A DNA stretch of 18,135 bases from contig JARFQH010000185.1 of the NCBI GenBank assembly GCA_029287875.1, positions 1-18,135 on the forward strand, given 5' to 3'. Numbering within the stretch: position 1 is the first letter of the stretch; each line of letters starts with the position of its first letter. Under the pieces are notes generated by a model that was not told where the DNA came from, did no database searches, and was given only the letters and a program-made list of their open reading frames with translations. This DNA is from Desulfobacteraceae bacterium (lineage in GTDB: Bacteria; Desulfobacterota; Desulfobacteria; Desulfobacterales; SG8-13). A program made the position numbers and the translations under genes. Shown here one piece after another: positions 7,055 to 14,241 of the stretch.

Positions 7055-8830
7055 TTATTCTTCCGGCATTGGTTCGCCCTTTTCGTTCCAGCCACGGGCC
7101 CGGTAGTAGTCTCCAAGAAGCTGTTCCATCTGTTCGGTTGTGATCACCTTGCCGGTTTCGGGCAAGGGCTCACGGTGGAAACGCTCGGGTATCCTATCGT
7201 CTGCAGGCCGCAGTCCTTCGCGGATGTTGAAGCGCCGCGCGGCATCGGTCACCTCGGCGGCAACGCGCCGCATTGCCGCCGCATCGAGCCTAAGACCGGT
7301 GATCGCCCCGATAATCGTTGAGAGCTCTTCCCACTGGTAAAGGTCTCGGTAGAACCGGCACAGGATCAACGTGTCGAAGATCGTCAGGCGGTCTTCCCAC
7401 TCGGTAAAGATTTCAGCCTTGCCATCAATCTGATCCGGGTCGACGAGTCCGGAAAGTTCCGGTTTGTAAAAGGTTGCCCGCAGGTGGCAGGCCCCCCGGT
7501 CCGATGAACCGTAGGCCAGGCCCATACCCTTCAGGATCCGGGGATCATAGCCGGCCGGCTCCAATCCCTTGACATGGATGGCCTGTTCTTCCATACGCCA
7601 TTCTCTTGCTGCGAATCGGATGCCCTGTGCCAAAACATCACCGACCCCCCGGCGGTAAGCGATATCTTCCAAAAGCTGCGCGATCCCGTCCACTTTGCCA
7701 TAGTCGATATCGTACGTCAGCCGTTCCTGGTGCACCGCTTCAATGGTGAATGCGGCCAGGTTTCCGGCCGTGATCGTGTCCATCCCGAGACGGTCGCAAA
7801 CGTCATTTAAAAAAACGATCTCCTCGATGTCGCAAACCTCGCACAGCCCGCCAAAAGCATAAATAGTCTCATACTCCGGGCCCTCGACCTTAAGGCCCTT
7901 GTGGCGGCCGGCCTTGACCACGGACAGTCGACCGCAAGCCATGAAACACTTCAAACACGCATGCGGTTTTACCTCGCAGCGCTCATGCAGGGCATTTGCG
8001 TTGAAGCCATGCCGGTTCTCGGATCTGCCTTTGTGCCAATACCGTGTGGGGAAACCGCCGACATCGTTCATGATGTCCACCAGCATGGGGGTACCCTTGG
8101 TTTTATAAGCCTGTACGCCGGGGTTGTCTTTGTTGCGCCGGGCGAATTCACGGCAAAAGTCGGCCAGTTGATCCGCATCGGCCCATTCTTTTTTACGGCC
8201 GCCGTGAAAGGCCACCGCCTTTATCATTTTTGACCCCATCACGGCGCCCACGCCGGTGCGGCCGGCGCTGCGCCAGTAGTCGTTTTCAATGACGGCAAAA
8301 CAGACCCGGTTTTCGCCGGCCGGCCCGATCGTCACCACACCACATTTTCTGACCTCGGGGCGCAGTTCCCGGACGTGTTGTTTAACGGCGTCTTCGGTGG
8401 CAAAGGTATCCCGACCCCACAGGTCGACGGCCGAATGGAATTCGACCGTTTCCGCGGTGATTTCCAGCCAGACAGGATGCTCAGCCGCCCCGTAAATGAT
8501 CACCGCATCATATCCGGTGGATGCCATATGCTCAGCGACCGTGCCGCCGGCATAAGATTCAGAGAAGAAACCGGTCTGCGGAGACTTGGTGTAGACACCG
8601 TGCCGGCAAGAACCCCACACCGAACTGCCGTTCACCGGTCCGGTCGCGAAGATGAGCCGGTTGTCGGGCCCCAGGGGATCCACCCGAGCTGGATTGTGAG
8701 CCAGCAGCAGAAAACTCGCCAAGCCCTTTCCCCCCAAGCACTTTTTCAGCAGGTCGTCTTCGATTGGCTGAACGGTGAATGTCTTTTCACCGACGTCTAT
8801 AAAAAGGAGTCGATTGTAAAATCCCTTCAT
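7055..8830 (-). CDS. aldehyde:ferredoxin oxidoreductase family protein (tungsten enzyme)
   Basis: The 591-residue product has full AOR-family length. Such enzymes oxidise aldehydes to carboxylic acids and reduce ferredoxin, using a tungsten-bis-pterin and a 4Fe-4S cluster in the cytoplasm. Landmarks are LGGKGLASFLL (32-42), GFFSESYAGG (87-96), GRTGVGAVMGSKMIKAVA (190-207), CLKCFMACG (292-300) and EGPEYETIYAFGG (316-328). Cluster ligands are Cys292, Cys295, Cys299 and the distant Cys491 in LILCRFYRD, matching the CxxCxxxC...C arrangement of the Pyrococcus enzyme. AAGGAGG lies 7 nt before the ATG. The gene stands alone on the minus strand, downstream of the liv cluster but separated by 514 bp of repeat-rich DNA. 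The aldehyde substrate is unknown; benzoyl-CoA-pathway or W-formate roles cannot be assigned. Confidence 0.93.
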   Translation of the reverse strand: MKGFYNRLLFIDVGEKTFTVQPIEDDLLKKCLGGKGLASFLLLAHNPARVDPLGPDNRLIFATGPVNGSSVWGSCRHGVYTKSPQTGFFSESYAGGTVAEHMASTGYDAVIIYGAAEHPVWLEITAETVEFHSAVDLWGRDTFATEDAVKQHVRELRPEVRKCGVVTIGPAGENRVCFAVIENDYWRSAGRTGVGAVMGSKMIKAVAFHGGRKKEWADADQLADFCREFARRNKDNPGVQAYKTKGTPMLVDIMNDVGGFPTRYWHKGRSENRHGFNANALHERCEVKPHACLKCFMACGRLSVVKAGRHKGLKVEGPEYETIYAFGGLCEVCDIEEIVFLNDVCDRLGMDTITAGNLAAFTIEAVHQERLTYDIDYGKVDGIAQLLEDIAYRRGVGDVLAQGIRFAAREWRMEEQAIHVKGLEPAGYDPRILKGMGLAYGSSDRGACHLRATFYKPELSGLVDPDQIDGKAEIFTEWEDRLTIFDTLILCRFYRDLYQWEELSTIIGAITGLRLDAAAMRRVAAEVTDAARRFNIREGLRPADDRIPERFHREPLPETGKVITTEQMEQLLGDYYRARGWNEKGEPMPEE

Positions 8831-8863
8831 TCTTGATCCTCCTTTTCTGATCTAAACCATCAC

Positions 8864-8894
8864 GGCCCTATGGACCGCCACGGTGCATGAAAAT
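8864..8894 (+). repeat. AOR-flanking direct repeat, copy 2
   Basis: This 31-bp copy is the same orientation as 6755-6782 and sits 33 bp upstream of the AOR start, so the two copies bracket the gene. It contains a short dyad, ACCG-CCA-CGGT. A shorter reverse-complement relative lies at 9201-9220. Confidence 0.65.
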
Positions 8895-8936
8895 TTGGCT
8901 CTTACTGTTTTGGCGTCCTTTCGTCCTGTCCTTGGA

Positions 8937-9136
8937 GCCGGCTGTTGCTTCGGTTGAAGCAGGCGCAGCTGTTTGAGGCGGTTAGCGGGCCTTGCCCCAT
9001 CGCCAGGGCACACATCCGATGAACGCTCTCGAGGCTTCAACCGGCACCGAATTTTTTTTTAAAACCGGGCCTGCGATGGGGTTAGGTCCGCTTGACGCCG
9101 AGTTCTGCGCCGTATGAAACCGAAGCAACAGTCGGC
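8937..9136. repeat. large imperfect inverted repeat (possible MITE or structured RNA)
   Basis: The left arm 8937-9003 and the reverse complement of the right arm 9073-9136 share about 47 of 64 positions. The best blocks are an outer 19-bp stretch with one mismatch (around CTGTTGCTTCGGTT), GGCGCAG, GGCG, AGCGG and CCCCATCGC. The loop is 69 bp with a T9A4 run near its right end. Outside the core, 8864-8894 and 9220-9201 also resemble each other (GGCC..TGG..C..GGTGC..GAAAAT), so the full element may span about 8864-9220 with arms of ~140 bp. No transposase is nearby. Confidence 0.65.
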
Positions 9137-9200
9137 GGCCCGCCGGATCACTTGTTGTTGGCAATAAACGTGCGCTAAAATCGGAGGAACCTGAAATTCT

Positions 9201-9220
9201 ATTTTCGCACCGCCAAGGCC
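9201..9220 (-). repeat. inverted short copy of the AOR-flanking repeat
   Basis: Read on the minus strand, 9220-9201 is GGCCTTGGCGGTGCGAAAAT, a shortened form of the repeat at 8864-8894. It forms the outer end of the right arm of the large inverted repeat. Confidence 0.45.
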
Positions 9221-9310
9221 GTCTAAGCTACCAGGCACCGGCCGGGTGGGGTGACGGCGGGACAACCGGCCGCCGATGCCTCCCGCCAATGCCTCAATCA
9301 AACCGTCAAA

Positions 9311-9326
9311 CCGGCCTGTCGGCCGG
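9311..9326 (-). terminator. hairpin after livF, candidate terminator of the liv operon
   Basis: CCGGCC (9311-9316) and GGCCGG (9321-9326) form a 6-bp all-GC stem with a 4-nt loop, 18 nt beyond the livF TAG. On the minus strand it is followed by TTTGACGGTTTG, a weak T-rich tail. Confidence 0.45.
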
Positions 9327-9344
9327 CGGACACGTCGGCATATG

Positions 9345-10055
9345 CTAGATTCCCAAGTAGGCGGTCTTGATGTGCGGGTCCTGCAACAGCTCTTTGGCCG
9401 TTCCTTCCATGGCAATCCGTCCGTGCTCCAGCACATATCCACGATCGCTCAAACCGAGAGAATTTTTCACGTCCTGTTCCACCAGCAGCACCGTTGTTCC
9501 CTGATCCGCAATCTTGCGAACGGTTTCAAATATGTCTCTGATCAGGATCGGCGCCAGGCCGAGTGACGGCTCGTCGAGCATGAGCAGTTTGGGCCGGGCC
9601 ATCAACCCCCTGCCGATGGCAACCATCTGCTGCTCTCCACCCGAAAGAGTCATGGCCAACTGTGACTCCCTCTCTTTGAGCCGGGGCAGCAGACCCAAAA
9701 CCTCTTGTAAGGTTTTTTCCTTTTGCCGGTTGGCGCGGCTGTTGTAAGCACCCACGATCAGGTTGTCCTTCACGGTCATGAGCGTAAAAAGCCGGCGACC
9801 CTCGGGCACCTGAACGATGCCGCGCTCGACGATCTTTTCGGGCGGCTGGTCGTGGGTGGGAAAACCTTCGAAAAGGATTTCGCCCCGGGCCGGCGTCATC
9901 AAGCCGGATATGGTTTTGAGCAGGGTCGATTTGCCGGCGCCGTTGCTGCCGATGATGCTGACCACCTCGCCTTCCTCGACTTTAAGGGACAGGTCGAAAA
10001 CCACCTGCACATCGCCATAAAAGACGTCGATGTTCTTCAGCTCAAGAAACGGCAT
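9345..10055 (-). CDS. livF: branched-chain amino-acid ABC transporter, ATP-binding protein LivF
   Basis: The 236-residue cytoplasmic ATPase has Walker A GSNGAGKST (36-44), the LivF landmark VQVPEGRRLFTLMTV (81-95), ABC signature LSGGEQQM (137-144), Walker B LLMLDEPS (157-164), D-loop LGLAP and switch His replaced by Gln in LLVEQDV, which is usual in LivF. It pairs with LivG to power the LivHM channel. Its start lies 14 bp inside the end of livG, with GGGAGA 5-6 nt upstream, so translation is probably coupled. It is the last gene of the cluster. EGRRLF and VEQ distinguish LivF from LivG. Confidence 0.95.
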   Translation of the reverse strand: MPFLELKNIDVFYGDVQVVFDLSLKVEEGEVVSIIGSNGAGKSTLLKTISGLMTPARGEILFEGFPTHDQPPEKIVERGIVQVPEGRRLFTLMTVKDNLIVGAYNSRANRQKEKTLQEVLGLLPRLKERESQLAMTLSGGEQQMVAIGRGLMARPKLLMLDEPSLGLAPILIRDIFETVRKIADQGTTVLLVEQDVKNSLGLSDRGYVLEHGRIAMEGTAKELLQDPHIKTAYLGI

Positions 10056-10767
10056 ATTCTTCTCCCAGATAGGCCTTTATCACGTTCTCGTCGGCCGCAA
10101 CCTGTTGCGGCAATCCCTCGGCGATCTTCTGGCCGAATTGAATGACGACGACCCGGTCGGAAAGAGCCATAATGGCGCGCATGATGTGTTCGATGACAAA
10201 GATGGTGACGCCCTGTTCGCGCAACCGACGGATAATGGCCACCATTTCGTCCACTTCGGCCGGCCGCAGGCCGGCCATCACCTCGTCGAGCAGCAGCAGT
10301 TTGGGTTCGGTCGCCAGAGCCCGGGCAATTTCCAGTCGTTTGCGGTCGGCGATGGTCAAGTTGCCGGCCCGTGTATCCTTGCGATCCTCGAAATTCAGAT
10401 ATTCCAACACCCCTAGTGCCTTTTCGCGAGCCTCGCTTGTTTTAGCGGTGATAGCGAAAGCCCCCACCATCACGTTGTAAAGGACACTCTTGGAGGCAAA
10501 GGGCTTGACGATCTGAAAGGTCCGGGCCAGCCCATACTTGCAGAGGTCCCACGGCTTGCGTCCGCTGATCTCCTCGCTGCGAAAATAGATGTGCCCCTTG
10601 GTCGGCGGGAAGACACCCGCGACGCAGTTGAACACCGTCGACTTTCCGGCACCATTGGGACCGATCAACCCCAGGATCTCACCTTCTTCGATATCGAGGT
10701 CCAGGCTGTCGACGGCGCGCAACCCGCCGAAGTCCTTGGTCAGGTGCTGCACTTCGAGAATCTTCAT
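10042..10767 (-). CDS. livG: branched-chain amino-acid ABC transporter, ATP-binding protein LivG
   Basis: The 241-residue ATPase has Walker A GPNGAGKST (36-44), the LivG landmark ARTFQIVKPF (81-90), Walker B LLLLDEVMAGL (157-167) and switch His in FVIEHIM (190-196). The signature region reads NLTIADRKRLEIARAL (136-151) where E. coli LivG has LAYGDQRRLEIAR, so the usual Gly of the signature is missing; I recall similar forms in other anaerobes, so this may be a subfamily trait rather than damage. The start is 3 bp past the livM stop, with GGAGG lying inside the livM end. It shares 14 bp with livF. LivG and LivF form the ATPase heterodimer. Confidence 0.95.
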   Translation of the reverse strand: MKILEVQHLTKDFGGLRAVDSLDLDIEEGEILGLIGPNGAGKSTVFNCVAGVFPPTKGHIYFRSEEISGRKPWDLCKYGLARTFQIVKPFASKSVLYNVMVGAFAITAKTSEAREKALGVLEYLNFEDRKDTRAGNLTIADRKRLEIARALATEPKLLLLDEVMAGLRPAEVDEMVAIIRRLREQGVTIFVIEHIMRAIMALSDRVVVIQFGQKIAEGLPQQVAADENVIKAYLGEEYAVS

Positions 10768-10770
10768 CTG

Positions 10771-11778
10771 TTAGGCCTCCATGGCTTTTGACGCGAAAAG
10801 CCGTGCCTGCACCCTATTATACGCCCGGCTCAAGGGTTCCTGAAGACCCCGCGGCTGAAAAAGCATCACCAGGATCAGCACAACCCCGAATATGATCAAG
10901 TGCATCCCGGGCAAGGTGTCACCGAAGTAAATCCGTGAAAAATCGCTCACCGGTCGCAACAAGAGGGCCCCGAGCACCGGACCGGCGATCGATCCGCGCC
11001 CGCCGATCAGGGCGATAAATGCAATTTCAAAGGACAGGTCCAGCGAGATGATGCTCTTGGGGTGGATATAGAGGGTGAACTGAGCGTAAAAGGTACCGGC
11101 CAGAGCCGTTAAAAAGGAACTCATCGCCATAGCGATGAGTTTGGCGCGGGCCACGTTGATGCCCAGGGCCATGGCGGCTTCTGGCTCCTCTCCTCCGGCG
11201 TTGAGCAGGTAACCGAGCTTGGAACGCGAAATGAACCATGTGAACGCCAGCACTCCCGACAGCATGACCAGGATGATGTAGTAGTAGGGCACCTTGCTGA
11301 TGAACATGAAACTAAAGAAGCCGGTCTCGAGCGGCGGAATCTGCAGACCGCGGGGACCGTTCAGCACGAACGGGCCCAGGCGATCGATATTTTCCACCAT
11401 CACCCGCAAGCCTTCGGCGAAGGCGATTGTCGCCAGGGCAAAGTAGGCCCCGCGCATTTTCAAGGTCGGCAATCCGATGATGATGCCGACGATTGTGGCC
11501 AGAAATCCACCGATCAGCATGCCGATCCAAGGACTGATGCCGTACTGCAGCCAGAGGACGGTCGAGGTGTAGGCGCCGATGCCGATGAAGGCGGCATGCC
11601 CCAGAGGCAGAACGCCGGCGAAGCCACCGACCAGGTTCCAACTCGTGGTGAGATAGGCATACAACCAGAGCTGGATCAGGATGTGCAGATAGGTGGCACT
11701 GTGAACCACCAACGGCAGGCCGAAAGCGACGAGCGCAACCCCTGCCAGGGCGATGATGTTGAATTTTTCTCTCGTCAT
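10771..11778 (-). CDS. livM: branched-chain amino-acid ABC transporter, permease LivM
   Basis: The 335-residue inner-membrane protein has about eight to ten hydrophobic segments, starting LAGVALVAFGLPLVV. Family marks are TTSWNLVGGFAGVLPLGHAAFIG in outline (TSWNLVGGFAG, GHAAFIGIGAY), LPTLKMRGAYFALAT and IALIGGRGSIAGPVLGA, the last being the EAA-like loop that contacts the ATPases. The same frame stays open for another ~200 codons upstream, but that part overlaps livH and is not membrane-like. ATG 11778 with AAGG about 8 nt upstream gives a normal LivM N-terminus, 29 bp after the livH stop. It pairs with LivH to form the channel. Confidence 0.94.
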   Translation of the reverse strand: MTREKFNIIALAGVALVAFGLPLVVHSATYLHILIQLWLYAYLTTSWNLVGGFAGVLPLGHAAFIGIGAYTSTVLWLQYGISPWIGMLIGGFLATIVGIIIGLPTLKMRGAYFALATIAFAEGLRVMVENIDRLGPFVLNGPRGLQIPPLETGFFSFMFISKVPYYYIILVMLSGVLAFTWFISRSKLGYLLNAGGEEPEAAMALGINVARAKLIAMAMSSFLTALAGTFYAQFTLYIHPKSIISLDLSFEIAFIALIGGRGSIAGPVLGALLLRPVSDFSRIYFGDTLPGMHLIIFGVVLILVMLFQPRGLQEPLSRAYNRVQARLFASKAMEA

Positions 11779-11807
11779 GCCGTTCGCCTTTTTCTTGGAA
11801 TACCGGT

Positions 11808-12695
11808 TTACCAGTCGTATTTCATGCCGAACAACCCGGATGGCTTCACGAACAGGAACAACAGGAACAAACCGTAAACGATGGCCTCGGTCCAGGTGGC
11901 CGTCATGAACTGGGGCGCGACCGACTCGATCAACCCGATAATGATGCCGCCCAGGATCGCGCCGCCGATGCTTCCCAACCCGCCCAGCACCACGATGATG
12001 AACCCCTTGATGTCGAAAAGCACACCGACGGTGGGAAATATGTTGTAAAACGGCACCAGTGTGACGGCGGCGATACCCGCCGTGGCCGTTCCGATTCCAA
12101 AAGCCACGTTGTAGACCTTGTACTGGTTGATACCCATCAGGCTGGCCGCTTCTCTGTCCAGGCTGGTCGCCCGGATCGCCCGCCCCATGCGGGTCTTCTG
12201 AAATAACAGGTAGATGATGGAGGCCGTAAGGATGGCGGTCACAAACCCCCACAGCTTCGGGACGGAGATCAACATTTGACCGAGCTCCAGCATTTTGCCC
12301 TGCAGGGGATTGCCCTGTATACTGCGGTACTGGGGACCGAAAATCAGCAGGGTCAGGTTGTCCAGCACGTACCACAGACCGGTGGTGACAATGATGACCG
12401 TGATCGGCTCCCGAACGTTCTTTTCAGCCTTGAAGATCGGTTTGATGAGGATGTCCTGCAGATAGTAACCGAACAGAAACATGACGGGAATGACGAACAC
12501 CAGCGCCAGATAGGGATGCAGACCGCTCAGCGTGACCGTCCAATAAGCCACGTACATTCCGACCATCAGAAGCGACCCGTGTGCAAAGTTGATGACTTTA
12601 AGCACCCCGAAAATGACGGTCAGGCCCAAAGCGGTCAACCCGTAAATGGACCCCATCAGAATGCCGTTGATGGCATCTTCCAGTATATACATCAT
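11808..12695 (-). CDS. livH: branched-chain amino-acid ABC transporter, permease LivH
   Basis: The 295-residue inner-membrane protein opens with the LivH signature GSIYGLTALGLTVIFGVLK and INFAHGSLLMVGMY, followed by about seven more hydrophobic segments. The cytoplasmic loop TRMGRAIRATSLDREAASLMG in outline (GRAIRATS, AASLMGI) and VVLGGLGSIGGAILGG are the family's ATPase-contact region. Two adjacent ATGs (12695, 12692) are preceded by CAGGAG at good spacing. The gene follows livK after 123 bp that hold two hairpins, and precedes livM by 29 bp. It forms the membrane channel with LivM. Length is typical (E. coli LivH 308). Confidence 0.95.
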   Translation of the reverse strand: MMYILEDAINGILMGSIYGLTALGLTVIFGVLKVINFAHGSLLMVGMYVAYWTVTLSGLHPYLALVFVIPVMFLFGYYLQDILIKPIFKAEKNVREPITVIIVTTGLWYVLDNLTLLIFGPQYRSIQGNPLQGKMLELGQMLISVPKLWGFVTAILTASIIYLLFQKTRMGRAIRATSLDREAASLMGINQYKVYNVAFGIGTATAGIAAVTLVPFYNIFPTVGVLFDIKGFIIVVLGGLGSIGGAILGGIIIGLIESVAPQFMTATWTEAIVYGLFLLFLFVKPSGLFGMKYDW

Positions 12696-12715
12696 GAGGG
12701 TCTCCTGCCCTGAGG

Positions 12716-12760
12716 AAAAATCCGACCGGAAGGCGGAAAGACGTTTTGAGGTCCGCCTCC
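12716..12760 (-). terminator. attenuator-like hairpin between livK and livH
   Basis: On the minus strand AGGCGGA (12758-12752) pairs with TCCGCCT (12737-12731); a second short TCCG/CGGA pair and TTTTT (12720-12716) follow. Placed just before the livH ribosome site, it could end part of the livK transcripts, keeping the binding protein more abundant than the permease. Confidence 0.45.
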
Positions 12761-12786
12761 CGATCGCCTGTTAAGTCTATCGATTC

Positions 12787-12808
12787 ATAAATTCGATAAC
12801 GAATTTAT
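12787..12808. repeat. AT-rich hairpin just after livK
   Basis: ATAAATTCG (12787-12795) and CGAATTTAT (12800-12808) form a perfect 9-bp stem with a 4-nt loop, 10 nt beyond the livK TAG. No T-run is next to it. It may protect the livK 3' end or mark RNA processing. Confidence 0.45.
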
Positions 12809-12818
12809 TTACTCAGAA

Positions 12819-14072
12819 CTAAGGCACGGGAAATACCGGTGTGTATCCGGCGCGCCGGGCTCCTTTGGGCCACACCGTGATGCGTTCCAATCCGTTGCCC
12901 AGATCGTTGATCTGAACGATCGACAGGGCCGCATGTTTGTTCTGGCCGGTGGCATCGAACTCGATCGCATCGTAGGAGGCGATCATGGCCGGACCGCTGC
13001 GCAAGTTGGTCTTAGCCAGGGCTTCGCGGATCTTCACCGGATCGGTGGAACCGGCGCGTTCCAAGGCATCCTTGATCACGTACATGGCGATGTAGGCATC
13101 CACCGACTCACCGGCCAGGTTGTAACCGTAGCGGGCTTTGAATTTTTCGTTGATCTCCTTGACACCGGGCTTGTTGACGTCTGTCTCCCACTCGACAATG
13201 TCGTAGAGATAACGGGCGTTGCTGCCGGTGGCCTTCATAAAGGACGGGTCGGCATGCCCGCCGCCGCTGGCAATGATCGCCTTGAGTTTGACCTTGTAGT
13301 CGGCCAGTGTGTTGGTGAGCAGGATGGCGTCGGCTGCGTTTGATACCAGCATCAGCGCGTCAGGCCGGGCCCGGCGGATCTTCTGCACCACCGGACTCAG
13401 ATCAGTGGTTGTTGACGGATAGGGCTCATCGAGCACGATCTTGTAACCGTTTTTCTCAGCCAACGCCCGCCACTGGCCGGCAAACCCTTTGCCCCAGTCC
13501 CCGTTCTCGTAAACGAATGCGAGCGTTTTGATCTCGGTCTTGAACTCCTCCTGCATGTCTTTCAGGAAGGCAAACTGGTCCCGGGTCCACCAGCTGTCCT
13601 TGGCGGCAACCCGAAAGACGGTCTTGAAGCCCTGCTCGGTGATCTTGTCGGCCACCGACACCGGCACCACAAACGGAATTCCGTATCGCTCGGCCACGGC
13701 GGTGGTCGGATAGGTGACGGCGGAATTCCAGCAGCCGGTCAGAATGTGAACCTTCTCGGTGTTGATCATGCGTTCGGCCTCCGACACTCCTTTTTCCGGT
13801 TTGGATTCGGAGTCCGCGTAGAGCATCTCCAGCTTGGCCCCTCCGAGGGATTTGATGCCGCCGGCGGCATTGATCTCTTCGACCGCCATTTCACGGGCAT
13901 TCCGCCCCTGCTCCCCAACCGATGCAGAGGGACCGGAAAGAGGAATGATGTTGCCGATCCGGACCACCTCTTCCGCGGCCTGCAGGCCGTTGCCGGTACC
14001 GAGTAACAGAACGGCAACCGCCACCACCAGGCACAGTCTTACGGTGAATAACACGCTCATACTTCTTTTCAT
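12819..14072 (-). CDS. livK: periplasmic amino-acid-binding protein of the Liv ABC transporter
   Basis: The 417-residue precursor has a signal peptide: basic MKRSMSVLFTVR, a hydrophobic core LCLVVAVAVLLLGTG, and a probable cleavage after LQA near residue 32. The mature part has the type-I periplasmic binding fold: VRIGNIIPLSGPSASVG, MAVEEINAAGGI, the LTGCWNSAVTYPTTAVAERYG-type hinge region (TGCWNS, VAERYGIPFV), FVYENGDWGKGF and ALMLVSNAADAI. The Gly-Cys-Trp-Asn-Ser segment occupies the place where relatives carry a ligand-binding Ser/Thr loop. AAAGGAGGT 7 nt before ATG is the strongest ribosome site in the window. It follows gabT by 169 bp and leads the transporter genes. The ligand could be a branched-chain, polar or omega-amino acid; sequence alone does not decide. 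Confidence 0.93.
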   Translation of the reverse strand: MKRSMSVLFTVRLCLVVAVAVLLLGTGNGLQAAEEVVRIGNIIPLSGPSASVGEQGRNAREMAVEEINAAGGIKSLGGAKLEMLYADSESKPEKGVSEAERMINTEKVHILTGCWNSAVTYPTTAVAERYGIPFVVPVSVADKITEQGFKTVFRVAAKDSWWTRDQFAFLKDMQEEFKTEIKTLAFVYENGDWGKGFAGQWRALAEKNGYKIVLDEPYPSTTTDLSPVVQKIRRARPDALMLVSNAADAILLTNTLADYKVKLKAIIASGGGHADPSFMKATGSNARYLYDIVEWETDVNKPGVKEINEKFKARYGYNLAGESVDAYIAMYVIKDALERAGSTDPVKIREALAKTNLRSGPAMIASYDAIEFDATGQNKHAALSIVQINDLGNGLERITVWPKGARRAGYTPVFPVP

Positions 14073-14156
14073 GGGTAGACCTCCTTTTTAGTTGTTGGAT
14101 CAAGCGGTGTTAAAGTGACGTCCTTCGCCTAAACCCGGTTGGCGGAAACTCGTTCG

Positions 14157-14185
14157 GAGATAGGGTCGATTGGCCAATTTCTCAA
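14157..14185 (-). promoter_or_regulatory. candidate sigma-70 promoter of livK
   Basis: On the minus strand TTGAGA (14185-14180) and TATCTC (14162-14157) are separated by exactly 17 bp, about 85 nt before the livK start. The -35 matches 5 of 6 consensus bases and the -10 four of 6. It would give livK its own promoter downstream of gabT. Confidence 0.4.
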
Positions 14186-14196
14186 TCGCCAATCGA
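14166..14196. promoter_or_regulatory. dyad over the predicted livK promoter, possible operator
   Basis: TCGATTGGC (14166-14174) and GCCAATCGA (14188-14196) are a perfect 9-bp inverted repeat with a 13-bp centre; ATTGGCCAAT (14169-14178) within it is itself a palindrome. The predicted -35 lies in the centre, as expected for a repressor site. No T-run follows on either strand, arguing against a terminator. Confidence 0.45.
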
Positions 14197-14241
14197 TGTC
14201 ACCGGGTAGAGAATTTTTGGCTTGCCCTCCCGGCCAGTCGG

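Larger units (their letters stand above)
8831..9344. other. 514-bp non-coding, repeat-rich gap between AOR and livF
   Basis: No credible gene is present; overlapping open frames on the minus strand are short and low in family-like sequence. The gap contains repeat copy 2, a large imperfect inverted repeat, an inverted third copy of the short repeat, a T9A4 run (9052-9064) in the inverted-repeat loop, and a GC hairpin after livF. The arrangement looks like a miniature inverted-repeat element or a decayed mobile sequence. Confidence 0.6.

Noticed and set aside
9059..9442. 127-codon minus-strand open frame across the inverted repeat and the end of livF
   Set aside because: It overlaps livF out of frame, has no ribosome site, and most of it is repeat sequence rich in Arg and Pro.
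11779..12375. N-terminal extension of the livM frame, about 200 codons
   Set aside because: It lies inside livH in another frame, is Gly/His/Arg-rich and not hydrophobic, and a normal LivM start with a ribosome site exists at 11778.
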